Positions 54,003 through 62,708 are shown, counted from the first letter of the stretch. The stretch: 64,000 nucleotides of DNA from Streptomyces xiaopingdaonensis (GCF_000262345.1 NZ_AJTQ01000186.1:51397-115396), one strand, 5' to 3'. Program-made: numbers and translations. Notes: generated by a model not told the origin, from the sequence alone.

Positions 54003-54098
54003 GTGGACCGCGTGTTCCTGGTCGCCGCGTGCCGGCGCACCGACCTGACGCTGCGACAACTCGCCCCGCAGTGCGGTATATCGACCGCATCGTCACCT
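54003..54098 (+). pseudogene. IS5-type transposase N-terminal remnant
   Basis: About 30 codons read [20 protein letters not shown], then [11 protein letters not shown], which resembles the helix-turn-helix start of Streptomyces IS5-family DDE transposases (typically VLLVAAYWRTNLTMRQLAPLFGISK). The rest of the element is absent. It is in the 317-nt gap before an alcohol dehydrogenase gene of slightly different composition; the remainder of the gap shows no gene. Confidence 0.6.
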
Positions 54099-54314
54099 GA
54101 AGCCTTCGGGGCGGGTGTGCCCGGCGGACAAGGAGCTGGAACGGTCGCGTCGGGCGAACCGGCTCCGTATTCACGGAGCGATGGAGCAGTCGCGCCGCTG
54201 TACGGAGACGGACCCGGACAGACCATGATTTTCACGCTGCCGGAATCCGGGACAAGCTTGAGAATGTGCTCTCACTTTTGCCGGGCTGCCGTATGCGCTG
54301 GCAAACTGGAAGGC

Positions 54315-55355
54315 ATGACTACGGTTTCCGCATATGCAGCATTGAGCCCCAAGGCTCCACTGGAACGCACCACCATTGAGCGCCGAACTGTGGGCGAGTC
54401 CGATGTTCTGATAGCCATCGAGTACTCGGGCATCTGCCACTCCGACATCCACCAGGCCCGCAACGGCTGGGGCGAGGGCATCTTCCCGATGGTGCCCGGC
54501 CACGAGATCGCCGGTGTTGTCGAGGAGGTGGGCGCAGGTGTGACCAAGTTCAAGGTCGGCGACCGGGTCGGCGTCGGCTGCATGGTCGACTCCTGCCGCG
54601 AGTGCGAAGCCTGCCGTACGGGCTTCGAGCAGCACTGCGCGCAGGGCAATGTGCAGACGTACAACGGCGTCGGCCGGGACGGTGAGCCCACCTACGGTGG
54701 CTACTCCACCCATGTCGTCGTCGACGAGGCCTTCACCCTCCGCATTCCCGACGGTCTCTCCCTGGACGTGGCCGCCCCGCTGCTGTGCGCGGGCATCACC
54801 ACATACTCGCCGCTCAAGCACTGGGGCGCCGGGCCGGGCAAGAAGGTCGCCGTCGTCGGACTCGGCGGCCTCGGCCACATGGGCGTGAAGATCGCGCACG
54901 CGCTGGGCGCCGAAGTGACCGTCCTGTCCCAGTCGTTGCGCAAGAGGGAGGACGGCCTCAGGCTCGGGGCCGACCACTACTACGCCACCAGTGACGAGCA
55001 GACTTTCAAGGATCTCGCCGGTTCCTTCGATCTGATCCTCTCAACGGTCTCCGCTCCCCTGGGCTACGACGCTTACCTCGCCCTCCTCAAGACGAACGGT
55101 GTCCTGGCGAATGTCGGCGCCCCTGAGGAGCCGGTTTCCCTCAGTCTGTTCTCCCTCATCGGCGGCAACAAGCAGCTCGCCGGCTCCATGATCGGCGGTA
55201 TCGCCGAGACGCAGGAGATGCTCGACTTCTGCGCGGAGCACGAGCTGGGTGCGGAGATCGAACTCATCGAGGCCGGGCAAGTCAACGAGGCCTACGAGCG
55301 CGTCACCAACTCCGATGTCCGCTACCGCTTCGTGATCGACACGTCCACGATCTGA
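54315..55355 (+). CDS. Zinc-dependent NADP alcohol dehydrogenase (YahK/CAD-type)
   Basis: A 346-aa MDR aldehyde reductase/alcohol dehydrogenase. Catalytic zinc: Cys in [15 protein letters not shown] in [14 protein letters not shown]; structural zinc: four cysteines in [19 protein letters not shown] loop [21 protein letters not shown]. It matches the cinnamyl-alcohol/YahK branch that reduces diverse aldehydes. Its 5' region is less G/C-rich than neighbours and a transposase remnant lies just upstream, so local transfer is possible. A strong terminator follows at 55471-55507. Confidence 0.94.
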   Translation: MTTVSAYAALSPKAPLERTTIERRTVGESDVLIAIEYSGICHSDIHQARNGWGEGIFPMVPGHEIAGVVEEVGAGVTKFKVGDRVGVGCMVDSCRECEACRTGFEQHCAQGNVQTYNGVGRDGEPTYGGYSTHVVVDEAFTLRIPDGLSLDVAAPLLCAGITTYSPLKHWGAGPGKKVAVVGLGGLGHMGVKIAHALGAEVTVLSQSLRKREDGLRLGADHYYATSDEQTFKDLAGSFDLILSTVSAPLGYDAYLALLKTNGVLANVGAPEEPVSLSLFSLIGGNKQLAGSMIGGIAETQEMLDFCAEHELGAEIELIEAGQVNEAYERVTNSDVRYRFVIDTSTI

Positions 55356-55470
55356 CGGCACGGGCCGCCGCGCTCTGACGGCCCGGGCACGTCAGCCCTC
55401 GGCGAGTGCCTCGGGTTCACGTACATGGCGACCCCACGGGCCTGAATCCGGCAACCGCGGCCGAATCCCC

Positions 55471-55507
55471 CGGGGTTGAGCGGCGCATCCGGCGCCGCTC
55501 AACCCCG
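55471..55507. terminator. Terminator hairpin, 16-bp perfect stem
   Basis: CGGGGTTGAGCGGCGC (55471-55486) pairs perfectly with 55492-55507 around the loop ATCCG, 116 nt after the alcohol dehydrogenase stop. Very stable; no T-run. Confidence 0.85.
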
Positions 55508-55923
55508 AGCTGCGGGAAGCCCCGTCCTCCGGTGGAATTGGCTCGGCGACGCGCTATTCCCGACTCGTTGCTCGTATTCTTCGACGAGCAGATCGCGGGA
55601 GGTACCGGATTCCGGCGAACTCAACCTCGGCCTGGGCAGGTAGACCGGTTGGTCTCTGCCTCAGGTGCTCCTCGACCGGGGCTGGGCGAAGATCGAGGTA
55701 GCAGGAGGCGCCCGACTGGGCCGTGAATGTGTTTCAACTTGCCGCCTCAGCAGGCAAGTTGGAAGACGCACGTCGGCCGTCGTTGTCGCTGTAAGACGGC
55801 ATGCCCGCGTCCGGTGCTCGACCATGTGCGCGCGCCCGGTAACACGTAAGTGCCCTGCAACCGCCGACTCGTCGGCAGCCAGGGCACTTTCCACCTTTCA
55901 CAGGAGCGGCCGGAGTCAACGGC
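55508..55923. other. Intergenic region, no gene seen
   Basis: Over 400 nt of mixed composition between the terminator and the DUF397 gene. Open frames here have no coding-like third-position bias and no domain. A 7-bp hairpin (TGCTCGT...ACGAGCA) occurs near 55568-55590. Possibly decayed sequence. Confidence 0.5.
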
Positions 55924-56127
55924 CTATGCGCTGAACCGCCCGTCGGCGACGCCGCGCACGAAGCGCTGCCACGAGAGGGAGGGGAACGCCAGCACGGGGC
56001 CCTCCGTGGTCTTGGAGTCCCGGACGGGGACAGCGTTTTCAGACGCCTGGCCTGGAGCCCACTCAACACAGGCGCCACCGTTGTTGCTGTACGAGGACTT
56101 GACCCAGCGGATGGATTCGGTCGTCAC
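55924..56127 (-). CDS. DUF397 protein (Scr1-partner)
   Basis: A 67-aa protein with the full DUF397 pattern: WVKSSYSNNGGACVEWAP, the VPVRDSKTTEGPVLAF strand and WQRFVRGVADG end. Such proteins occur next to Scr1-family XRE regulators in Streptomyces, usually as a gene pair; some act as antagonists of the regulator. Overlaps that gene by ATGA. Confidence 0.95.
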   Translation of the reverse strand: MTTESIRWVKSSYSNNGGACVEWAPGQASENAVPVRDSKTTEGPVLAFPSLSWQRFVRGVADGRFSA

Positions 56128-56945
56128 GGGGTGCCCTTTCTAAGCTGCCTGATCATGGCTACGGACTGCGCCTGTGATGGCGCGTCGGCCTGTAGTTGAT
56201 GGTAGGCGGTCAGCATCGGCAAGACGAACTTGCCGTCACGTTCGAGATGCCCTCGTTGAGCGGACTCGGCGTACGACATGAGCGAACGGTCCGGCATCGT
56301 GAGGATGTAAAGCGGCAGGTCGAACGGTCGACGAGCCCCCATGTCGAACGGGGCGATCTGGAGCACGGTGTTGGGCAGCTCGGCGAACTCAAGCAACCGC
56401 TCGAACTGGGCCTCCATGACAGCAGATCCGCCGACGGGGCGGCGGACGCAACCCTCGTCGAGCATGGCGAAGACCAGTGGCGGGGCTGAGCGGGCAAGTG
56501 CGGCTTGCCGCTCTGCGACGAGTGCGACTCGCTCGGCGGCCTGGTCCGGCGTGATCGACCCGCGTTTGACTGCGCTCTCGGCAAGAAGAGAGGCGTATTC
56601 CGGCGTCTGAAGCAGCCCGGGCATCACGCCCACCTCGTACAGCCGGATCTCCACTGCCCGGCTCTCGTGCCCCACGAACTCCGGAAACCCCTCCAGCAGG
56701 CTGCCGTGCCGAATCTTGCGCCACTGGCGCTCGAACGTGTCCGCCGTGCCTTCGAGGCCGAATGCCTTGTCGGCACTGCGCGAAAAGCGCAAGGTAGGAA
56801 GCTTCCGAGAAGTTTCGACGGCCGAGATGTGCGTGCTGGAATATCCCATCCGCTCGCCCAACTCCTCCTGCTTCCAGCCTCGCGCCTCGCGCGACCTGCG
56901 CAGTCGTGCACCGAACGCGGCCTGTGGGCTGACTTCGGGGTTCAA
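56124..56945 (-). CDS. Scr1-family XRE regulator (HTH plus DUF5753)
   Basis: A 273-aa regulator. Residues 10-60 form an XRE helix-turn-helix (FGARLRRSREARGWKQEELG, STHISAVETSRKLPT). The remainder is DUF5753: YEVGVMPGLLQTPEYASLL, ITPDQAAERVALVAERQAAL, FAMLDEGCVRRPVGG, NTVLQIAPFDMGARR. It is coupled to the DUF397 gene and probably binds the 19-bp palindrome 58-76 nt upstream of its start (57003-57021), controlling itself and perhaps the divergent small genes. Confidence 0.95.
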   Translation of the reverse strand: MNPEVSPQAAFGARLRRSREARGWKQEELGERMGYSSTHISAVETSRKLPTLRFSRSADKAFGLEGTADTFERQWRKIRHGSLLEGFPEFVGHESRAVEIRLYEVGVMPGLLQTPEYASLLAESAVKRGSITPDQAAERVALVAERQAALARSAPPLVFAMLDEGCVRRPVGGSAVMEAQFERLLEFAELPNTVLQIAPFDMGARRPFDLPLYILTMPDRSLMSYAESAQRGHLERDGKFVLPMLTAYHQLQADAPSQAQSVAMIRQLRKGTP

Positions 56946-57355
56946 GTCCTTGCGGTTCAGGGCGGGTCACCAACTTTCCGTGCACGGCTGACAAGTTGAG
57001 TAGTGGCTCACCGTGAGCCACGCTGAATCGCCCTGGTAATGGTGTCGCTACAGAGCGGAGCCAGTCATGTGTCAGCTTCCGGTATCCCACCCAAGGGACA
57101 AAACCGCGTCGCGTCCGAACACGGACGCGCACACCAGCGGTTTCCGGCAGCAGACACCACTCCATGCTGAGGCGCCGCCATGCCCACCGGGAACAGTCCT
57201 CATCCGTCGGACTGAAGAATCCGCATTCCCTCCCCTGCAACGGACTTGATGCAGTAGCGGCTGTCCGGCCTTCACGGACGACCCGTCACGGCAGGCCCGT
57301 CGGCACGCAGGTGAGCACACCCCCGCACCCCCTCCCGCCTACAGGGTGATCAAGC
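56946..57355. other. Divergent intergenic region of the Scr1 module
   Basis: About 410 nt between the regulator and the first small gene, containing the operator-like palindrome at 57003-57021. A 60-codon open frame (57067-57249) has no Shine-Dalgarno, poor codon bias and no domain; I do not call it a gene. Confidence 0.5.
57003..57021. promoter_or_regulatory. 19-bp perfect palindrome, putative Scr1-regulator operator
   Basis: GTGGCTCAC-C-GTGAGCCAC has 9-bp arms around one base, 58 nt upstream of the XRE regulator start and on the promoter side of the divergent small genes. Half-site length and symmetry suit a dimeric XRE protein. Binding by the adjacent regulator is inferred. Confidence 0.75.
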
Positions 57356-57601
57356 ATGCCCCGAGCCAGCACGGCCTACCGCTTCCGCAAGTTCGGCATC
57401 GCCCGCGACGCCGAACCCGACGCCGAGCCGCACTCGTACGCGCTGGAGTGCGCCGTCTGCGCCGCTACCGGCCCCCGAAGTGACAATCCCGGCACAGCGC
57501 ACCAGTGGATTCCGGTCCATCTCCGCTCGCATCCCGAGCACTTGACCTACCGCGAACACGTCACCCGCCCCTACCGCGCCGTCCCCGGCGAGTGGCTGTG
57601 A
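57356..57601 (+). CDS. Small DUF7848-like protein
   Basis: An 81-aa protein with one CxxC pair (ECAVCAATG) and the conserved HQWIPVHLRSHPEHLTYREH / RPYRAVPGEW ending typical of small Streptomyces proteins found beside Scr1/DUF397 pairs. Possible single zinc-binding or redox CxxC. Function unknown. Overlaps the next gene by GTGA. Confidence 0.75.
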   Translation: MPRASTAYRFRKFGIARDAEPDAEPHSYALECAVCAATGPRSDNPGTAHQWIPVHLRSHPEHLTYREHVTRPYRAVPGEWL

Positions 57602-57726
57602 CCCGGGCCGCGCACGCCCTACGCCGCCGCATCGGCGCGTGGGCGGGCCCGCTCTTCCTCTTCTCCCTTACCGCAGGCATCGGCTTCGTGCTGTGTGCCG
57701 CCTGGCTCACCCGGACGGGAGCGTGA
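57598..57726 (+). CDS. 42-aa single-pass membrane peptide
   Basis: GTG 57598 overlaps the upstream stop (GTGA). The product has a short basic start (TRAAHALRRRIGAW) and one transmembrane helix (PLFLFSLTAGIGFVLCAAWL). Real translation is supported by the coupling and by the compact, same-strand series of small genes, but no homologue is known to me. Confidence 0.6.
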   Translation: MTRAAHALRRRIGAWAGPLFLFSLTAGIGFVLCAAWLTRTGA

Positions 57727-57727
57727 C

Positions 57728-57853
57728 ATGAAAAACGAGCGACAGCCGGCACCGAAGCCGAAACCACAACCGAAACAACCGAACTGCATCCACCGCAAGT
57801 TGACCCCCGACGGCAAGCGCTGCGCCGACTGCAACGCCCAGATCTATCTCTAG
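57728..57853 (+). CDS. 41-aa Lys/Pro-rich peptide with CxxC
   Basis: ATG 57728 follows one base after the preceding TGA. The product begins with a Lys/Pro/Gln-rich tail (about 18 residues) and ends with a small Cys/His module, NCIHRKLTPDGKRCADCNAQ, i.e. C..H..C..C, which could bind one zinc. No Shine-Dalgarno of its own beyond GGAGCG in the previous gene, so it relies on coupling. Confidence 0.65.
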   Translation: MKNERQPAPKPKPQPKQPNCIHRKLTPDGKRCADCNAQIYL

Positions 57854-57862
57854 GACCCCACC

Positions 57863-58084
57863 ATGCTCCGCACCGGTTGGTACGAAGTCCCAGGCGGCCT
57901 GGGCCCGTTCGACGTGCGCCGCGGTGACCGCGTACTCCACGGCGGACGATGGTGCACCGTCGTCGACCTCTACTCCCCCGGCAGCTCGGGCCGCGGCCGC
58001 GTCCTCCATCTCGACAACGGCCGCCTCCAACTCCTCAGACCACCCGAACGCATGCGGGTCTTCCGTCGCACGGGGCGCCGCTGA
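57863..58084 (+). CDS. Small hypothetical protein of the Scr1-adjacent cluster
   Basis: A 73-aa soluble, basic protein: WYEVPGGLGPFDVRRGDRVL then RWCTVVDLYSPGSSGRGRVL, suggesting a small beta-barrel like a KOW/SH3-type fold, which is only an impression. ATG 57863 is 9 nt after the previous stop. Last of four tandem small genes; two strong hairpins follow. Confidence 0.65.
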   Translation: MLRTGWYEVPGGLGPFDVRRGDRVLHGGRWCTVVDLYSPGSSGRGRVLHLDNGRLQLLRPPERMRVFRRTGRR

Positions 58085-58088
58085 GACT

Positions 58089-58128
58089 CCGCTCCGGACC
58101 CGGTGTCCTCGCCCCGGGTCCGGAGCGG
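58089..58128. terminator. Terminator hairpin, 15-bp perfect stem
   Basis: CCGCTCCGGACCCGG (58089-58103) pairs with 58114-58128 around a 10-nt loop, starting 4 nt after the last small gene. Confidence 0.85.
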
Positions 58129-58143
58129 GCCGTCGACGGAACG

Positions 58144-58170
58144 CTGAGCCTCGGCCCTCCCGAGGCTCAG
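58144..58170. terminator. Second terminator hairpin, 11-bp perfect stem
   Basis: CTGAGCCTCGG (58144-58154) pairs with CCGAGGCTCAG (58160-58170) around a 5-nt loop, 15 nt beyond the first hairpin. It faces the convergent surface-protein gene (stop at 58288), so the pair likely isolates the two transcription units. Confidence 0.8.
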
Positions 58171-58287
58171 ACGTGCGTGAGACTCACCTGCTGCACAATC
58201 GTCCGCAGACGCCTGCGAGTACCGCGTCAACTCCTCCCGGACGGGCAGGCGCACTTCGACGACGCGGAGTCGGCACGGCGTCCCGCC

Positions 58288-59847
58288 TCACCGCCTCCGC
58301 ATCCTCCGCCTCACCAGCACGACCGCCCCCGAGAGAACCGCACCCCCGCCGAGTACGTAGCCGACCACGGCGCCCGTTCCCGGCCCCGACTCAGGAACGG
58401 CCTTGGCGGGCACACCGAACAGGTCGAAGGCGCGGGTGTTGTTCGCGGTGTCCGGGTCGGCGTGGTCCGCCTTCGTGTCGTCGATCCTGAGGGCGGCCTT
58501 CGCCTTTCCGTTCTCCGCGCCTGCGCCCTTGCGCACCTCGAAGTCGAGCGCGGACGTCTCGCCGGGTGCGACTGCCCGCAACGGGCAGGTGTAGGTGAGG
58601 CCGCGGTGGCGGCAGACGGGCTCGTACGCGCCCTCGTCGATCGCTTGCATCGGCTGCTTGCGTACCTCGGTCCCCTTCGGCAGCGTGAGGACGAGCGAGA
58701 CGCGGTCGCCACCCCCTGGATCGCCCGAGCCGTCGTTGCGCAGGCCCACCCGCAGGCGGCGGCCGTCGTCGACGGCGAAGATCTCCGAAACGACCGCGTA
58801 GTCCGGGCGGTTGGCGATGCGTACCTTCGTCCAGACGTCCTTCTCCTCGCTGTACTCCTTGCGCCCACCGCTCGCCTTGCCCACCTCCGGGGTGAGCGCG
58901 GCGCCGGTGCCGGTATGCGGGGTGCCGGTCGGGGAGGGCTCCGCCGTGGAGCGGGACCTACCGTCGAGGCCCCCGTTGTCGGCACCGGTGCCGAGGAGGG
59001 TGACGGTCGCCCGGAACGAGGCGTACATCGCGGTGCGCGAGGCGCGGAGGACGAGCCAGTCCTCGACGCGTGCCTCCTCGCCGGGTTCGATGCGGACCCC
59101 GGGGAAGCGGCACGTCACGGTCGTGCCGTTGGAGGGCCAGTAGTCGCACGTCCGGGAACGGCGGATGGGTTCCAGCACCTCCTCCACCGTCGCGGTGACG
59201 GCGAAGCCGTCGGCCGGCAGGTCACCGGTGTTGCGGACGCCGAGCGTGACGGCGTGCTGCTTGCCCGAGCCCATGCGGAGGGTGCCGTGCTTGCGCAGGG
59301 CGAGGGAGGGGCCGCCGACGTCGACACGGGTCGTCGCCCGGCTCGTCTTGCCCTCCGAGTCGCGGAAGGTGACGTGCAGTCGGCCCGTGTCACCCGGCTT
59401 GCTTCCTGGCGCCGCGCGCGGCCGGGCCCCGACCCGGTCGGTCCAACTGTCGTACTTCTCGCCGACGCGGCAGACCACCTTCCGGTCCGACCCGGAGCAG
59501 CCGCTACCGAACTGCTTGAGTCGCAGGACGTCGGAGGAGCCCGTGACGTCCATGGTGAGCGTCGACCGTTTCGCCTCACCGCGCAGAGCTCCGGAGTCGT
59601 ACCTGATGAGGAGGCGCTTCTCGCGGTCGGGGCGCGGCTTTCCGCCGTGCGGCGCGACGCGGAACGCGTCGGGCGCCTCGAGTCCGGGTGCGTCGGAGCC
59701 TTCGTCGCCGACGGCGTTGCTCGGCGGAACGAGGCCGGTGCCGAGCAGAGCGAGGACGCCGACGAGCAGAACGCGGACGAGCGGGGAACGCCGCCGGCCG
59801 GAAGCGGAGGAACGCGGGCGGGGGACGGCAGCGTGTGCGGAAGCCAT
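58288..59847 (-). CDS. Secreted, C-terminally membrane-anchored surface protein
   Basis: A 519-aa extracellular protein. Residues 1-45 form a signal peptide (RRRSPLVRVLLVGVLALLGTGL, cut near SNA). The body contains several immunoglobulin-like/DUF11-type beta segments (LALRKHGTLRMGSGKQHAVT, GVRNTGDLPADGFAV, LRVGLRNDGSGDPGG), each ending in CxFPG- or CPLRA-like Cys strands. It ends with a transmembrane helix (GAVVGYVLGGGAVLSGAVVL) and an Arg-rich stop (RRRMRRR). No sortase motif. Function unknown; possibly an adhesin-like or envelope scaffold protein. ATG 59847 has TGGAG upstream. Confidence 0.8.
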   Translation of the reverse strand: MASAHAAVPRPRSSASGRRRSPLVRVLLVGVLALLGTGLVPPSNAVGDEGSDAPGLEAPDAFRVAPHGGKPRPDREKRLLIRYDSGALRGEAKRSTLTMDVTGSSDVLRLKQFGSGCSGSDRKVVCRVGEKYDSWTDRVGARPRAAPGSKPGDTGRLHVTFRDSEGKTSRATTRVDVGGPSLALRKHGTLRMGSGKQHAVTLGVRNTGDLPADGFAVTATVEEVLEPIRRSRTCDYWPSNGTTVTCRFPGVRIEPGEEARVEDWLVLRASRTAMYASFRATVTLLGTGADNGGLDGRSRSTAEPSPTGTPHTGTGAALTPEVGKASGGRKEYSEEKDVWTKVRIANRPDYAVVSEIFAVDDGRRLRVGLRNDGSGDPGGGDRVSLVLTLPKGTEVRKQPMQAIDEGAYEPVCRHRGLTYTCPLRAVAPGETSALDFEVRKGAGAENGKAKAALRIDDTKADHADPDTANNTRAFDLFGVPAKAVPESGPGTGAVVGYVLGGGAVLSGAVVLVRRRMRRR

Positions 59848-60165
59848 CGCTCCAGTCGAACAGCCCACGCACACGCCATGGGCACCGTCGGATGACGGAA
59901 CGGCTACGGTTCCTGCCATGACCGCGCGGCTCGGGTCGTGCCTGGCCGCCGGACGCCAACTGCCGTACTCGGCCCGCCTCACGCTCACGGCCGCCTTCTG
60001 CCGCCGTTCAACTCGCCACGCACGGCGTTGTGTTGGCGGAGTCAGGGCCCCAGCAGGCGTGCGGGCGGTCACGCCGTCCGGTGCTCGGCCACCGATCCGA
60101 CGGTGCGGAGGTCACCGAAGGCTCCGGGACCCGACACGCACGGAAGGCCAAGCCCGACGAGCCGC
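59848..60165. other. Intergenic region, no gene seen
   Basis: About 320 nt between the surface-protein start and the stop of the flavin oxidoreductase gene, both on the minus strand. Probably holds the surface-protein promoter and the operon terminator; I see no clear element. Confidence 0.45.
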
Positions 60166-61194
60166 TCACCCTCGCATCGCCGGGATCACCTCCGCCCCGT
60201 ACGCCTCGATCGTCGCGTCCCGCGCGTCGTGCATGGCGTACATCGCGAACTGGTCCACCCCCAGCCCCCGCAGCTCCGCGAGCTGTTCGACCTGGGCCGA
60301 GGGCGGGCCGAGGAGGCAGAAGCGGTCCACCACCGCGTCCGGCACGAAGGCGGTGTCGGGGTTCCCTGCACGGCCGTGGTGCGCGTAGTCGTAGCCGCGA
60401 CGGTTCTCGATGTACGCCGTGAGCGCCTCGGGTACGGCGCCTCCGCTCCGGCCGTAGCGGGCGACGAGGTCGGCGACGTGGTTGCCGACCATGCCGCCGA
60501 ACCAGCGGCACTCCTCGCGCGCGTGCGCGAGCGCCTCGGGACTGTCGTCGGCGGTGACGTAGGCGGGCGCGGCCACGCAGACGGTGACGTCCTGCGGGTC
60601 GCGGCCCGCGTCGGATGCGGCGGTGCGCACCGCGTCGACCATCCAGGCCGTGAGGTAGGGGTCGGCGAGTTGGAGGATGAAGCCGTCGGCCTCGCGGCCG
60701 GCGAGGGCGAGCGCCTTCGGCCCGTACGCCGCCATCCAGACGGGCAGGCTGCCGTCCTTCACCCAGGGGAGGCGGACGGGTGTGCCCTCCATGGACACCT
60801 CGCGGCCCTCGGCGAGTTCGCGGATCGTGGAGATCGCCTCGCCGAGGCGGGCGAGCGTCGTCGGCCGGCGTCCCGCCACGCGCTGGGCCGAGTCGCCGCG
60901 GCCGATGCCGCAGACGGTGCGGTTGCCGTACATCTCGTTGAGGGTGGCGAAGGTCGACGCGGTGATCTCCACGGACCGCGTCACGGGGTTGGTCACCATC
61001 GGGCCGACGCGGAGGCGTTCCGTCTCGGCGAGGATGCGGCTGTGGATGACGAAGGGCTCCTGCCAGAGGACTGCCGAGTCGAACGTCCAGCCGTAGTCGA
61101 ACCCCAGGTCCTCCGCACGCTGCATCAGCGCGACCGTCGCCGAGGCCGGCGGGTCGGTCTGGAGGACGAGCCCGAAGTCCATGTCGTCGCGCAA
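60166..61194 (-). CDS. LLM-class F420/FMN-dependent oxidoreductase (hydantoinase-linked)
   Basis: A 342-aa luciferase-like oxidoreductase. It has a TIM-barrel start MDFGLVLQTDPPASATVALM, the WTFDSAVLWQEPF segment, GPMVTNPVTRSVEITASTFA and CGIGRGDSAQRVAG, features of the group next to hydantoinase genes that is predicted to use F420. The role in pyrimidine or hydantoin catabolism is inferred from that co-occurrence; the substrate is unknown. Third in the aminotransferase-hydantoinase operon, 80 nt after the hydantoinase stop. Confidence 0.88.
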   Translation of the reverse strand: MRDDMDFGLVLQTDPPASATVALMQRAEDLGFDYGWTFDSAVLWQEPFVIHSRILAETERLRVGPMVTNPVTRSVEITASTFATLNEMYGNRTVCGIGRGDSAQRVAGRRPTTLARLGEAISTIRELAEGREVSMEGTPVRLPWVKDGSLPVWMAAYGPKALALAGREADGFILQLADPYLTAWMVDAVRTAASDAGRDPQDVTVCVAAPAYVTADDSPEALAHAREECRWFGGMVGNHVADLVARYGRSGGAVPEALTAYIENRRGYDYAHHGRAGNPDTAFVPDAVVDRFCLLGPPSAQVEQLAELRGLGVDQFAMYAMHDARDATIEAYGAEVIPAMRG

Positions 61195-61274
61195 CGTGGT
61201 CCCTCAACTTTCCGTCGCTTGGGGGCTGTCGGGGGCGCGGGGCCGGCCGGATGGCCCGCGGTCGGCCCCGCGTG

Positions 61275-62708
61275 TCAGCCGAGCAGTTGGCAGGTTCCGC
61301 GGGGCACGTACTGGCCGTGACCGGCCCGACCGGTGTACTCGCCGCGGTCGAGGACGGTGGTCCCGCGGGAGAGGACCGTCTCGACGCGGCCGGTGATCCG
61401 CTTGCCCTCGTACGGCGAGTAGTCGACGTTCATGTGGTGGGTCTCGGCGGAGAGGACCTGCTCCGCGTGCGGGTCGTAGACGACGATGTCCGCGTCGGCG
61501 CCCGGCGCGAGCGTGCCCTTCTTCGGGTAGAGGCCAAACATCCGCGCCGGGCTCGCACAGGCGAGGTCGATCCAGCGGCGGCGGGTCAACTTCCCTTCCA
61601 CGACGGCCTGGTGGAGGAGGTCCATGCGGCTCTCGACACCCGGCATACCGTTGGGGATCTTGCTGAAGTCGCCGCGGCCCAGCTCCTTCTGGCCCGAGAA
61701 GCAGAACGGGCAGTGGTCGGTCGAGACGACTTGGAGGTCGTCGGTGCGCAACCCCCGGAAGAGCGCCTCCTGGTGCTCCTTGGGCCGCAGCGGCGTCGAG
61801 CAGACGTACTTGGCGCCGCCGAAGTCGGGTTCCGCGAGGTTCTCGACGTCGAGAAAGAGGTACTGCGGGCAGGTCTCGCCGAAGACCGGCAGGTTCTCGT
61901 CCCGCGCGGAGGCGAGTTCGGCGAGGGCCTTCTCCGCCGAGACGTGCACGACGTAGAGCGGCGCCCCCGCCACGCGCGCGAGCTGGATCGCCCGGTGGGT
62001 GGCCTCGGCCTCCAGCAGCTCGCGCCGCACCTCGCCGTGGACGCGCGGATCGGTGCGGCCCTCGGCGAGCGCCTGCTCCACGAGGACGTCGATGGCGATG
62101 CCGTTCTCGGCGTGGACCATCGGCAACCCGCCGTTGTCGGCGGCGCGTTGCATGGCGCGGAGGATTTGGCCGTCGTCGCTGTAGAAGACACCGGGGTACG
62201 CCATGAAGAGTTTGAAGGAGGTGACCCCCTCCTCGACGAGGAGGTCGGTCTCGTGCAGGGACTCGGGGGTGACGTCGGAGAGGACCATGTGGAAGCCGTA
62301 GTCGACGGCGCAGCGGCCGTCGGCCTTGGCGTGCCACTGGTCGAGGCCCTCGCGGAGGGCCCGGCCCTTGGTCTGGAGGGCGAAGTCGACGATGGTGGTG
62401 GTGCCGCCCCAGGCTGCCGCTCTCGTGCCGGTCTCGAAGTCGTCGGAGGCGAAGGTGCCGCCGAACGGCATCTCCATGTGGGTGTGTGCGTCGACTCCGC
62501 CCGGGAGTACGTACTTCCCCGTGGCGTCGAGGGTGCGGTCGGCCTGCCAGCCGTCGGCGACGTCGCTGTGCCGGGCGGCGACGGCGGCGATGCGCCCGTC
62601 CTCGATGAGGAGGTCGGCGTGGAGCTCGTCGCTCGCGGTGACGAGCAGGCCGCCGCGTACGGCGGTACGGCCCGGGGCTCCGGAGGCGCCGGGTTGCGGG
62701 GACGTCAT
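61275..62708 (-). CDS. hydA: Dihydropyrimidinase / D-hydantoinase
   Basis: A 477-aa cyclic amidohydrolase. It has the dinuclear zinc site HTHMEMPFGG, carboxylated Lys in TSFKLFMAYPG, the His sites in VVHVSAEKAL and FGETCPQYL, and STDHCPF. The C-terminal motif HMNVDYSPYEGKRITG is diagnostic of dihydropyrimidinases. It opens dihydrouracil, dihydrothymine or 5-substituted hydantoins to N-carbamoyl amino acids. ATG overlaps the aminotransferase stop. A beta-ureidopropionase should lie outside the window. Confidence 0.95.
   Translation of the reverse strand: MTSPQPGASGAPGRTAVRGGLLVTASDELHADLLIEDGRIAAVAARHSDVADGWQADRTLDATGKYVLPGGVDAHTHMEMPFGGTFASDDFETGTRAAAWGGTTTIVDFALQTKGRALREGLDQWHAKADGRCAVDYGFHMVLSDVTPESLHETDLLVEEGVTSFKLFMAYPGVFYSDDGQILRAMQRAADNGGLPMVHAENGIAIDVLVEQALAEGRTDPRVHGEVRRELLEAEATHRAIQLARVAGAPLYVVHVSAEKALAELASARDENLPVFGETCPQYLFLDVENLAEPDFGGAKYVCSTPLRPKEHQEALFRGLRTDDLQVVSTDHCPFCFSGQKELGRGDFSKIPNGMPGVESRMDLLHQAVVEGKLTRRRWIDLACASPARMFGLYPKKGTLAPGADADIVVYDPHAEQVLSAETHHMNVDYSPYEGKRITGRVETVLSRGTTVLDRGEYTGRAGHGQYVPRGTCQLLG

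Noticed and set aside
55406..55726. 106-codon plus-strand ORF after the alcohol dehydrogenase
   Set aside because: It contains the terminator hairpin and shows no coding-type third-position pattern.
57067..57249. 60-codon ORF in the Scr1 intergenic region
   Set aside because: No Shine-Dalgarno, weak codon bias and no recognisable domain; overlaps the promoter region of the small-gene cassette.
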